Assembly (NCBI GenBank): GCA_014871385.1
Contig: CM026421.1
Coordinates: 14,175,117 to 14,239,116 of the forward strand
DNA: 64,000 bases
Source of the DNA: Ceratodon purpureus
Lineage: Eukaryota; Streptophyta; Bryopsida; Pseudoditrichales; Ditrichaceae
Direction: 5' to 3'
The notes beneath the pieces are model-generated. The model was not told where the DNA came from and did not search any database. It saw nothing but the letters and a program-made list of their open reading frames with translations. A program made the translations under genes and the position numbers. This document shows, one piece after another, positions 46,783-58,359 of this stretch (its first letter is position 1; each line of letters opens with the position of its first letter).

Positions 46783-48560
46783 GCACGTGCAGCTTTTTGC
46801 TACCATATAGTAACTGACTTTCAGCTCGGCTGTGAGCATTTGGGTTCCAATTTTTTCACTTCGAACGAGGTAATACTACATGCATCTCGAATTGTACGAA
46901 ACGTGGTGCATGTGCCCGAACGTCAATCCTGGCACCAGTAAATGTCTGCATTCCAGCTAGAATGGAAATTTTCACATGATGAACAGCAAATTGCAATGCA
47001 ACAGTAGCAACGCTGAAACAATCGAGCAGTGCTAATTCGGGAGTCGGTGGAGACTGGATTTGGAAACAAGCGGGAACTGGATCTGAGTAACATGTTTAAC
47101 CCGCTTGCCTCCTACAGTGATTCAACTTAGAATAATATTTCAGTGTTCCTGTTGCCCGGATATCGATGCGGCGAGCAGGCGAGGTCAAACTGCGGTGTGA
47201 ATCACTAGGGCCAAACAAAGCTTGGGATGTAAACTATCCTGGAGAGGTGGCAACCATGTCTGGCTATCCTTTTGACTTGTGATGTCGAGGTTGCTTCGAG
47301 GCCATGTTAGTCAACACAAAGCACTGCAAAAACACTGTTTTTGCTACCGATCAGCTAAATTTATAGGAATTCAAGTTGTGTTAGGCTTATCGTTTTTTGA
47401 ATCTAGTTGCTTTATTGGACCTTGAGGCTGATTCACGTACTAATTTACTACACACTAATTCAACTTTCATCTGCCCCCCTTCAAAGAAAGTTCCTGCTCT
47501 GCACGCTAGGAATTTTTGTTTTTACCTTTTTAGAGTTACATTAAACCCAGGGTTTGGGTGTAAAATGCCATCTACGTTATCACCAGTCTAGAGCAAACCC
47601 TAACCAAGCTGGGAAGTAAAAATAAAAATAAAAATCTATTCAGTCGACAATTTTGTGGCTCCTGTTTGCACAGCTTCAGGAATCTGACACGAGAGATGGT
47701 ACTCAGAAAATCCCAAGTTCTAACTTACCACAATTATGCTTGTGAGACATTGCAAAAACTAATGGCGGATGTTTCTGATTCTCGAGGTTGCAGAGTGGAC
47801 GTTGCTCTAATGTGATGCAATCTCATCATTTCAGCCTCTTACAAACTGAGCGTATTACACTGCAGATGAATTCGTTCCTTCCTCTGAATGTGTCCATTTC
47901 TTAGCTAGATCGTTAACATTACCGGAGGCAACAAATATAGTACTGTCATTTAGTACATTGCTCGGATATTAGGTTTTGATCTTTAACTAAATTATATGCA
48001 TGCCATTTGGAGGACATCAAACATGGAGAGTGGCAAATTGAACAACAAAAGCTGATTAAGACCCTGTTTACATACACACCATTGATAGAAGGATGAACTT
48101 TGAAACACATGTACCACAAATACTGAGTTTAGAAAGAAAAGTGCAAACACCGGACACATATCCAACGAGTGTGATGCTGATAGTTTGCAAATTCAAGAGT
48201 TTTTATTTCAAACAAGCTGAGTTGTATGAATCGCAACCAGGATGCAACAGAAGTGGAATTCTTGAGTATACTCTTCCCTTCACATCTCTTAGATTGCTGA
48301 CGCTATTGACAAGCGTTTTGTATTATTCAAATAAATCTATAAAAGAGGCAACCTGTTGAGGTGGTTGGATCAACAGAGTCTCCTAACAATTAGCTCAATT
48401 GCTACTGTGTCGATGTCTGCTTGAATTCTAAATCTAAGGTCGCTGTTGCAATAGAATTTCCAGCAAAATTAGAGTCAAATGTGCACAACTGGGCCTCTAC
48501 TCTCTCTACTCTGTCTGAGGTAGAGCCATCCCAATCGGCCTCACTTGTCCGATCGACGGC
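46783..48560. other. Intergenic DNA, no supported gene
   Basis: Frames are short and without motifs. It contains the upstream region of the gene at 46582 and the 3' flank of the AGP-like gene at 48561. Confidence 0.4.
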
Positions 48561-48905
48561 TTACCCATTGACAGGAGCAGGGGCAGAAGCCGGCGAGTCG
48601 CCTTCATAAGGGGCAGGAGCGTAAGCCGGAGACGAAACCACTGGAGAAGACAACGGAGCACCGTCTGGCGAGTATGCGGGAGACGGAACAGGACTGTCAG
48701 GTGAGTATGCGGGAGACGAAGCTAACGGACTGTGAGGTGAGTATGCGGGAGCCGAAGCTAACGGCGTCGGAGCCATGAAAGGAGCATCCGACTGATAAGG
48801 TCCCGGTGCCTGCCTGGCACTCACAGCCATCGCCATAGAAACACAAATGAGCATCACCGCCATCACTCCAGCCATCCGCTGCGTCTGCCCAACCATTCCT
48901 GCCAT
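48561..48905 (-). CDS. Secreted AGP/extensin-like Pro-rich peptide
   Basis: This is a 114-residue protein from ATG 48905, the first true ATG. The signal peptide is MAGVMAVMLICVSMAMAVSA, ending before RQAPGPY. The rest is low-complexity Pro/Ser/Ala/Tyr with repeated PAYSPDSP, PLASSPAYSP and APAPYEG modules. The SP/AP/YSP dipeptides are typical substrates for prolyl hydroxylation and O-glycosylation in arabinogalactan proteins and extensin hybrids. No GPI signal is visible: the C-terminus ends SAPAPVNG without a hydrophobic tail. Probably a cell-wall glycopeptide. Confidence 0.75.
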   Translation of the reverse strand: MAGMVGQTQRMAGVMAVMLICVSMAMAVSARQAPGPYQSDAPFMAPTPLASAPAYSPHSPLASSPAYSPDSPVPSPAYSPDGAPLSSPVVSSPAYAPAPYEGDSPASAPAPVNG

Positions 48906-49129
48906 TACAACAGCCAACCTCCACTTGGGTCTTCCTAAACCTTCTTCACAACAAACACAACTCCTCCAAGATCAACTCCACGCAATTATATTTCACCACT
49001 TGGTCGATATCAAGCAATCGCCAACCTCCTTTCTCGATCCAAATCTCAGATTTCGCAACTACTCAAAACCTCACTTTGTTACTAGTGAACCTTGCTGGAG
49101 ATGATTGAAATCTACAACAACCAAGCTGA

Positions 49130-49137
49130 ACTATATA
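49130..49137 (-). promoter_or_regulatory. Putative TATA box (CTATATAG) of the AGP-like gene
   Basis: A palindromic CTATATAG lies about 225 bases upstream of the ATG at 48905. It is the best TATA-like match in this upstream region. Confidence 0.35.
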
Positions 49138-50339
49138 GCATCCACAAACTGGCAACCGGGCAGACAAAGATCACAAAACGCGTCATCCAACTCAACATCG
49201 TCTTGCCATGACGAGGTCGGTTCGATCATCGTGGTTGGTTCTTCGACGCTCTAGCTTCAAAAAACATCTTGAATTACGATACGTAACATATGACCAAACC
49301 TCCAAAATAACAGTTCCAGACGACACGAGAAGATGTGCAACGACTCACTAGGCAAATGCATGTCGATTCAAAAGAGCCGGAATCAGGTGGAATCCAATTC
49401 AAAGCACATGACATGGAAAAGTGGGAACACTGTTACAAAAGTACTAGTTTCTAGATATTAGTACTAGAATTTGGATATTAATACAGTGTCATGAGTCATG
49501 TAACGCGGTCAGAAGTTGCGGTCGCATGGGTGGAAGTTCGAGGATGCTTGAGTTGAATTTATAAACTTGAAGTGCGTGAGGTGGATTCTAATTTTGTTGC
49601 AGGAACTGTGGAAGGGTGCTGATTTGGATTGAATGAGTTCAACTTGGTGAAGTGGAGATCAAGCATGCTTGGATTGAATTGGAATTGAGGTTTTTGCTTT
49701 GGGGGCTTCATTTTGTGTGGGAGTCAGTCTCCGTGTTCTTCTTTGACTTTTTATCAGGGTTGTTCAATGTTGGAGTGTACCTGGTGGCTTCCAGGAAGAG
49801 AGTGTAGTAGTAGGTGTGTGAAGAGTTAAACCAGAAGTCCGGGGCCCAAGACCGTGCACAGGTCGCTGAGGGTATTGGGCTCATTTCAGACTAGGGAAGG
49901 AGGAGAGAGTGGCAGAAGAGATTGGACATGTGCTTGACGATAATTGGTTCATCGAGTTGCGATTGCCCCTTGAATTTCACACTAATAACAAATGTGTCTT
50001 TATTAAATTATATTCTAAATCCATATTAACTCTTAAAAAAAATTAATGTATAATAGGAGAAAAAATCACACTAGAATCAAAGTCAAAATTAGATTGATAA
50101 TTGCTTATCTTTGCCATTAGTCAAAAATATTAATTTTTATTCATATGTAAAGATTTTTTAATTTCTTTTTATGAATCTATATGAATCATTTAAAATTGAT
50201 ATCAAATATATATTTTTAATCCCAACATTTTAATAAACTTGGCCAAAAAAGTTACAAATTTTAAAATACGGATTTAGAAGAACAATGATTATATAGTTGA
50301 AAATAGTGATTATTTAATTTATTGGATTTTAAGTTATTT
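49138..50339. other. Intergenic DNA with transition to AT-rich block
   Basis: No supported gene was found. Composition shifts from balanced to AT-rich at about 49.98 kb. Confidence 0.4.
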
Positions 50340-50840
50340 TAAAATAATTTATTTTTAAAAAATTGATTGAACTTTGAATTAGAAAGACTAATTCAATTTT
50401 ATTTAAACTAGATTATGTAGTGGCCTATCGGCCATCCCAAATGTATAGATACTTGAAATGCCAATCAAAGGCAATCACAATTGCTATTGATGATTATATA
50501 GTTAATATATATATATAGAAAGTTTTAGTTGATTATAAATAAACATATATAGTAAAAACATTATAAATTTATTATCATTAGGCATTCTTGTATCAAAAAA
50601 GTAGTTATCGCTTCTAAAGAATTTAGATTTCAGTTTAAAAATAAAATTTAAAGTAAACTTTTGTTACATTAAATTTCTTTTTAAAAATGAACATAGGTGT
50701 AAGTCAAAACTTAAAAGGCACCTTTAGTGAAAAATACAAAATAAAAATAAAAAACATCTATGTAATATTTTTAAGTATTTATGCAATGACTATATTTGTT
50801 TTAAATAAAAATATATATTCAAAAATATGAAATTTAAAGC
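50340..50840 (+). repeat. AT-rich direct repeat, copy 1
   Basis: It is colinear with 51912-52392. Shared words include GACTAATTCAATTTTATTT, ACTAGATTATGTAGTGGC, TATTGATGATTATATA, AAATAAACATATATAGTAAA and TCTAAAGAATTTAGATTTCA. Divergence is noticeable but alignment is continuous over about 0.5 kb. No ORF. Confidence 0.8.
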
Positions 50841-51091
50841 TAATTTATTTTTTTGAAAAAGATTCCAAGAAATTGGAAAGAAATCATACACATATTGTGT
50901 AAAAACATACATACATATAAATTGTAGATTTTTTCAAAAGATAGTAAGGAATTTTTTTAAGAGTTTTAGGTGACAAATAATCAATCCTTTAGTAAAATAA
51001 AGTTGTATATTTTGAAAAGATATATGATTAAAATTTTACACCAAGTTTCTTAGATGAATAGATATGGTTTTTCTTGTAATGTAGGTAGATC

Positions 51092-51310
51092 TTACAAATA
51101 AATTTTAATTATTAAATGGACCTTTACTGAATATAAACAGCCTTCTAAGTTCTCTATAAGTTCTTCACACTTGTAAGGCTTAAGGTTCTCCTTCAACCAA
51201 GATACATCAGCATTGACCTTGAATGCTTTGTAAGCCAAACATACTACAAGCTTCGAGTACCAATAATAAGAAGAAGTGGTCTTTGGCAGTTTGTCAAAAG
51301 TATACATCAA
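51092..51310 (-). pseudogene. Isolated 72-codon frame in AT-rich DNA, possible gene remnant
   Basis: It reads KLVVCLAYKAFKVNADVSWL and then KENLKPYKCEELIENLEGCL, which is more protein-like than the surrounding AT-rich DNA. No family is recognised and no splice context is convincing. It lies between the two AT-rich direct repeats. Confidence 0.2.
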
Positions 51311-51911
51311 TTATAGCACCTTTAGATATGGAGCCATGATGGTCATATTGCACTTCCACTGCTTGAAATTGAAAACTTAAAAATCAACGACGGCCTTATT
51401 CATCACGCTCAAAGCGATTTCGTGGAGTGATCAGTATCTCCTCCATCCGGATATCCCTCAATTGTGTGTCATACTCATGCTTTTGGCCGCACAGACAACG
51501 AGTCCAGACCCACAGTAAATCCGTGTCCCTACGTCAACGCCCACGGACGCCAACTCTAATAAAGTCTACTTTACTTCACTTCACTTGACAAGTCAAATGT
51601 TGATCAATGCAAATACGACATTGGAGGACGGGCATGCCACTATTCATAATCTTTGTGAACTATGAGAATTTATTATTGTTGTGTGAGTGATTCTTGTACA
51701 TGTGACTTGCAATTTTGCATCTTAGAGCAGAGGAGTCAAGACATGTGCGCGTCTTGATCTTTTATTTTAGCTCTCGGAAACCCGGCTATATCTTCCGTTT
51801 TGCTTCGCCAAGATCTGCACAAGTATGGATCCATACTTGTATGCGAGTGTCGCCGGTTTTATTATTTTATATACATGGTTTGAAGTCATAATTCATTTGA
51901 AATATAATTTA

Positions 51912-52392
51912 AAAAAAATAATTAAAAAATAATTGAACTTTGAATAAGAAAGACTAATTCAATTTTATTTGGACTAGATTATGTAGTGGCATATTGGCCA
52001 TCGCATGATATAAGCACCTCCAATGCCAATCAAAGGTAATTACAATTGCTATTGATGATTATATAATAAATATATATAAAACAAATCAGGTTATTATAAA
52101 TAAACATATATAGTAAAAACATTACACATCTACTATCATAATGCATCTTTACATCAAAAAAGTTGTAATTGCATCTAAAGAATTTAGATTTCAATTAAAA
52201 AATGAAATTTAAAATCATTCTTCATTACATTAAAAATATATTTTAAAATGGACATTAGTGATTGTCATGACATAATTTTTGTGAAAAATATAAACTTAAA
52301 AACAAAAAATTCATGTAATGTTCTAAGGTATTCTTGCAATGATTATATCTATTTTGAATAAAAATCTATATAAAAAACATGAAATTAAACTA
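51912..52392 (+). repeat. AT-rich direct repeat, copy 2
   Basis: This is the second copy of the 50340-50840 element, same orientation, about 1.57 kb downstream. The spacer has more balanced composition. The arrangement could be diverged LTRs of a small element or a tandem duplication. No LTR-type TG..CA ends were confirmed. Confidence 0.8.
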
Positions 52393-52480
52393 GTATTGCA
52401 CAAATCAGAAAATGAGAGGAGGTTTTGGATTGGCACTAAGAGACTAAAAGAAGCGCTCATTTTTTCCACTTAAGCGATGG

Positions 52481-52534
52481 AGAGCGCAGGGAGAGCGCAG
52501 GGAGAGCGCAGGGAGAGCGCAGGGAGAGCGCAGG
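52481..52534 (+). repeat. 11-bp tandem array (AGAGCGCAGGG), about 5 units
   Basis: Five near-perfect head-to-tail units of AGAGCGCAGGG form a GC-rich island within AT-rich DNA. Confidence 0.9.
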
Positions 52535-55127
52535 CAATGGACGCCTTGTTTTCATTTGCGAAGAGTCCCTCTAAAACCTAAGACACCACAGCCCACTTAC
52601 AACCTAAAATTCTAGCAATAAAGCATACCAAACGAAGCATACCTACCAAGAGTTCAGTACATGTCCAACATTCAAACCCAAAGCATCTCGCTCCCCGCCC
52701 TCTTCCCGCGCTCCCCCCAACTGCCATCCAATGCAGTGTAACTCCCCACTCCCTGCTTCATTATTACTCCCCCCAACTTCCATCCAATCCAGTGTAACCT
52801 CCCACTCCCTCCCTCATTATTATTCCGCCGTCATCACTGTACCCCTAACCCCCCAACTAATCACCTCTTGGACAACTTACTAATCACATACTAATCACCT
52901 ACTAATCACTTATTAAACCCCCACTTATCCAACTCTAAACCTCACTAATCCAGCTCTAACCTTGAACTCTAGGAATCAAGGCGCTAGTATAGGATAAGGA
53001 TCAATAAATGGAGTTACGTTCTATACAATCATAGTTTTATACATAAGTATGCGCATAGTTGATTAAATAGGATATTATATTTTTGTTCCTCAATTCGCTT
53101 CATAATATATAATTTTAGTTTCTTATCATCCCTATCTAATTTAAAACTAGTGGATTAGGGGTAAAAACTGGTGGATTAGGGATTAGTGGATTTAAAACTG
53201 ATAAAAATCATTAACTGTAGTTAATTCAATTTTTTTAAACCCTCCAAAAATTCAAAAGAAATTGTAGATGAAATAGAGAAGCAACCGTCATTATCTTCAA
53301 GACCGGCAAGGGTTGAACTAAGGAATCCAAGAAAAATAGTTCGTCGACTTTTATTAGCACGAACACTCTCAATGAAATCCTCCACGAAGCTTGTGTTGTC
53401 TCCCTAAGTTCTTCTATTCATGAAAACATCTAGCCTCCTTTATACTTGAGGAACTTTGGAACCTACAATCACATGAAGAACTTAGCAAGCACATCGTCAA
53501 CATATGTATAAGCTTTGACAAGCACAGTTATGTTGATTTAGCCAGATATGTCATGATAAAATTCTCAAGCTTGTCACCAACATATTTAACTGTCGCCTAA
53601 AAAACTGTCAATGCACCTCTTTTTTATCAAGTGAAAGGTGTATATGTTGTTGCTTTATTTAAGTTAGATTTGACAAATTATTGAAAAAAAAGATTGTATG
53701 CAACCGTGCTTTCCATGCACTATACATTGTCTGGAATTCAATATTCACCCATAAATTTAATGATACACAATGTAGGTACATGATAAGCAACACTGATGTT
53801 GTCACCAACGTTGTTTTTTAAACCCCAAGATCTCTATGAGGCTTCCATTTTATCTTTAGAATCCTATATCTAAATTTGAAATAATATACAAAGTAAGAAC
53901 TTGTACTTCTTATTTTGGTTTTATCTCTTTCTTCAAGGACTCTCTTTTGCTCAAAGGAAGTACTCAATAGAATTGCAGGAGTCAGACAACTCAGACATTC
54001 ATTGTACAATTTCAGATGGAACATCAATCTGGAACGCAATACATCTTTGTCTCCGAAAAACTCTAATTCTGTATGTGCTTAAGATACTCAAATTGTAAAT
54101 TTTTGTATTGTTGACAGAGTAGAGCAATCGTTTAAATGTGGAGGATGACTGCTAGAAAAACTACTATTATAAACTTCCACTCTATTTTTAATCAATCATT
54201 TATTTTATCTTGAAAGGTGCTCGCTCGTTCACCTCTAATTCTACATGTGCAAGTCCATCGGAGGTTTAGCATTTGCTTGCAATTCATGTGAGCACAACTT
54301 AACAAGCACACCCTTGAGGTCAATAGGAACATTATAAACAAACACTTCCACTATGTTTACAATCAATCGTTTCTTTTACCTTGGAAGCTACTTGCTTGTC
54401 TTCCTCTGAGTCTAAGTCCCCATAGACAGATAGCCAGGTCATGCACTCCGCCATGACGATATATGTTGTTGCAATTCAAATGCTTGCAAACAAAAATCCC
54501 TGCGTTGTACACCTCAATCCCGCACCTACTCCCCTTCCAAGCTTCCTAAATTGCCAACAATTTTAATTGTTAAACCGTAAGGAATCCAAAATTGAGTCTA
54601 CCCTGGTAATGGCTCATTATCAAAATTTGCAAACCCAAACAAAGTTTCACAGGGCAAAAACTGACCAACAAGAAACCTACATAATTTTTCAATTTTTCAA
54701 ATTATTTATTTATTTTTTATATGAAACTATTTTTTAGACAAATCAACTATGATATAGATTATATCTAATTGTCACATACATTAACCCTCATATTCTAAAA
54801 AACTTCATAAATGTTGTATTGTAAATAAACTTTAGCACATCGAGGTCATAGTAAACCCTCAAAAACTTAATGGTCAATTTGTAAATTGTCTTTAAACACC
54901 GCTTTGGCAAAAATTAATTCCGAATAAAATTTTTTAATTTAAAAAAATATCATGCTGTCCAATGTCTATTTGCCGGAAAAGCATGAAATAAAATTAGGTA
55001 AATGATGAAACGTCTTTTAATTGAACACATGAATTAAAAATAAAATAAAATAAAAATGTTAAGAGTGGCCACATAAAAATATGCATAACATTAATGCATA
55101 ACATTAATCTAAAAGAATTCAAACTCC
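52535..55127. other. AT-rich gene-poor DNA
   Basis: No supported gene was found. 52.68-52.97 kb is C-rich with CCCCCAACT and TAATCAC words; the rest is AT-rich with short chance frames. Confidence 0.5.
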
Positions 55128-55425
55128 AAACAATTGAACAGCTGCAAAAACTGCACTGTTGTTTATTTTACTAGACGAAGAATGCCAAAACTTCTCAAAA
55201 TTGAGTCATCGTCCATTCACTCCAAACACAAGAGCCCACTCAACAGGCTTCCAACGTTGTGATGCATTTAACAAAATGAGTGCTTGAGATTCAAGCAGGA
55301 CGTATAATCACTTCAGTATCACTTTAAAATAGTGTAGATATCAATCAAAACTGCGGGCAGAGGATTCCTCCAAGGTGTAAATTGATGAATTCAGGTCACC
55401 AATCTTATTGTTATCGTTCACAGTG
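55128..55425. repeat. Diverged direct duplication, copy A
   Basis: It aligns with 55728-55968. Shared words include AAACACAAGAGCCCA, AGATATCAATCAAAA and CAAGGTGTAAATTGATGAATTC. Copy B lies in the 3' flank of the AGP-like gene at 56023, so copy A may mark an old duplication of that 3' region. Confidence 0.7.
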
Positions 55426-55727
55426 TAAACACTCTCAACGTGAGAACATTTGTCGAAGTGGAATCATTGAAGCCACATACGGTACTTCCATTAAATGACA
55501 GAAACCATAAGAACGCTCTGAACAATAAACTTAAAAAAATTCTTTATTACATGCTATACCCTCCGTACAGCATTTCTAGAAGCCAGTTGGTAGTTTTATT
55601 CCATGTTTCTTCGGAAGAAACTGAATTGTGAGCTCACTACTAATCACCTCAACGGTGACATTCATGATTGTACAGAACCATGAAAAATTATCTGCCTATA
55701 TGCAATCTAATAAATAGGAGTGCTCTA

Positions 55728-55968
55728 AACATTGAACACCTGCAACGTCACTGATGTTCTGTTTTATTAGGAACAATGCCAAGTTCATCTAAACACAAGA
55801 GCCCAAACATGCTTCCCACGGTACATTTAGCCAGATGCCTGCTTCAATATCAAGCGAGAATCACTCCAATATCACGTAAAAATTGTATAGATATCAATCA
55901 AAAAATGCGCATACGAAATTCCCACAAGGTGTAAATTGATGAATTCAGGTCACCATCAATGCACAGTG
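55728..55968. repeat. Diverged direct duplication, copy B
   Basis: This is the partner of 55128-55425, directly downstream of the stop codon of the AGP-like gene at 56023-56328. It is probably part of that gene's 3' UTR. Confidence 0.7.
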
Positions 55969-56022
55969 ACCTGGATTCATCAATTGATCAGCCTCATGCC
56001 AGCAATTCAGGTGTGATTAAAA

Positions 56023-56328
56023 TCACAGGCCAGACATGGGCCCAGGAGCAACCGGAGCATAAGCTGGAGATTCGGAGGAGCTAGGCGCTTCACCGGCCAC
56101 GGCCGGAGAGTAGATTGTGCCGCCCCCGCTACTAACCATGAGGGCCCCCACTGGAGCACCTTCTGGAGCACCTTCTGGAGCCAAAAACGGAGCTGGAGAT
56201 GGCTCATAGATGATGACAATGGGCGCCGGAGCAGGCCGTGCGGCATTCACTTGGGCTGTCATGGACATGCAAACAAGGAGGAGTGCAGCCAACACCGCTA
56301 GTATCATTCGCTGAGATTGCTTCGCCAT
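56023..56328 (-). CDS. Small secreted AGP-like peptide
   Basis: This is a 101-residue protein from ATG 56328. The signal peptide is MILAVLAALLLVCMSMTAQV, ending near NAARPAP. The mature part is Pro/Ala/Ser-rich: RPAPAPIVIIYEPSPAPFLA, the EGAPEGAPVGA repeat and SPAYAPVAPGP. These AP/SP/PAP dipeptides fit arabinogalactan-type glycosylation. There is no hydrophobic C-terminal GPI signal. It shares the style of the 48561 gene (signal peptide plus SPAYAP module) and may be a distant paralog. A TATATAT box lies about 175 bases upstream. Confidence 0.75.
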   Translation of the reverse strand: MAKQSQRMILAVLAALLLVCMSMTAQVNAARPAPAPIVIIYEPSPAPFLAPEGAPEGAPVGALMVSSGGGTIYSPAVAGEAPSSSESPAYAPVAPGPMSGL

Positions 56329-56500
56329 CTTGAAGGGATCACCGGACGCAGCTAGGCCTTACTGTCAGTGGTGGGAAAGAATAACTTCTCTCGGCTATGA
56401 ACTAGAAATAATTCTGATGTTGAAACGACTTGGGCTTCTGAGGTGCGATGAAGATGAAGTTGAAGGTGTGTTGATGTTGAGCTGGGAGTGGAGAGTTTGA

Positions 56501-56507
56501 TATATAG
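56501..56507 (-). promoter_or_regulatory. Putative TATA box of the AGP-like gene at 56023
   Basis: A TATATAT sequence on the minus strand lies about 175 bases before the ATG at 56328. Confidence 0.4.
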
Positions 56508-58359
56508 GAGCAACGTTACCATTAATTGTAGAAGAAATGGCATGGGTGGGATCCGGCATGGTACACTTTTCCACACGGTGCAAACTGGCACTCACAGTTC
56601 CCGAATGAACGAAGGTCGGGCCATGGACAGCAATGATATCCAAAGGAAAGGTTGGTGAGCTCGCGCTGTTGCACTGTGGAGATGGTGACTCCTTCAAAAG
56701 ATTGCTCCATATGGACCATGATGCATACATACCATGCTCCAGCTGCCTAGTGCGGTGTTGACTGGGTTTGGTCACTACTACTAATATATGATATGGTATT
56801 CCTTTAATCTTTCAAATACTATAGAATGGGAGTGAGTTGGAGCTGGTAATCCTATGGAGGAAGGAATGTTGCATGAAAAAGTCCTCAGAATTACGTATTT
56901 TATAAGTTTTAGAGCATAAATTAAATCCAGGTTAAAGGTAAACTCTTTAGTCAATTCGATTGTTGACTGTAATCTGGTAGTAAACCGAAGAAAATATTGA
57001 GAACGCTTCAGTGGATCAATTAGGCACTTTGAAAGTATTTCAAGAATTCTTTGGTACGATCGAGGGCATATGTGGTGCCGAAAATCAACAGTTCGTTGAA
57101 TGAGATTCCGCACATGACTCACCAACATTCCAGCATTCCCAACATCACCAACATTACAAACATTAAGATTCTGTATCGACCAGGACTAGGACTAGTCTAG
57201 CTCCAGCTTCCAGCTGCCTGAGGCATTGACCCAGCTAAGTTAGGTCACAATATGGTATAACCACTCTTCTCTCAGAAACTTCACAATATGGTATTGAATG
57301 CAATGTGGTCTAAACTGTAGAGTAGGTCTTGGTTGCACTACGCCAAACTCCGTATCCTGGGAGTTGGGCGGGGGTGCCTGTGGGGGTGGCACTCCCAGGG
57401 GTCAGGGGTTCCTACAACCGGGGGAAGTGTCCACCAATGGGGTGGCTTGGTTTCTCCACGATTTGTGGGCTTTGCTCCCGGGAACTGAGAGGAAGTAACA
57501 GTGGGAAGTCTTTTACCTGCAGGCGATGCCGTGGCATTCTCTCCGGAAAACTCTGTGTGTTTTTCTTCTTAAGTGTGGCCGGTACTTCGAATTTTTTTAT
57601 CTGACTAGCCTTTAACTAATTTTTTTATTATTTAAAGTGAGACAGTCCGGTGGGTGCTGATCTACGAAGTGACACGTAGCTGCAATGACAGTTTCTTCTG
57701 TTGTGGTTTTCGTTTCTACCAGAATGTCATGTTCAGCTGGCCTGCGAATACTGGTAGCGTTTATCAACAGACACTGAGCATTAGCTGAGATTCCGTCTAC
57801 TCGGTGTAAACTTCGAAAAAACCCTCATTACCAATGCGACATGTATTCACCAAGTCTTTGCGAGCAAGCAACGTCGAGTCTATTGCTACTGATGATAAAA
57901 AGGGATGACCAGACGAAGACAACTGAAGCATATTTTTTCATAAAGACAAATACACATTTCTATTGTGATATTGAAATACCGTAAGCTGGCAAATGCATCG
58001 AGGTCGAATACTGACAGCCATCAATGGTTCATACAACTAGATCGTTGTTCATACCTAGAGAGTACACTTCCGACTAAAGTTCAATGTTTACGAGGTACTC
58101 CATCGACATGAGCTAGATCATGCTACCGCCTGGTCATTTTAAATGGACTTTGCCAAAAAAACTACTGACTCTGTACAGTGTATAGAAAAAAAAAAATTTA
58201 AAAAAAGAACCATCGTATGATTATTTCCGAATCCTATGGACTGACGTAAACAGTCTCCGCAGACACCCTTAACAAACTTTAAGAGAAACAGTAAAGTGAC
58301 AACAAAGAGCGTGTAGAATGTAACCAGAAGTGGTAACGGTTGGACATTCTCAAACACTC
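56508..58359. other. Intergenic DNA, unassigned GC-rich patch at 57.3-57.6 kb
   Basis: 57.33-57.55 kb is richer in G and C and has GGGTGCC/GGCACTCCC-type inverted words; it may be a degraded repeat. No supported gene was found. Confidence 0.35.
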
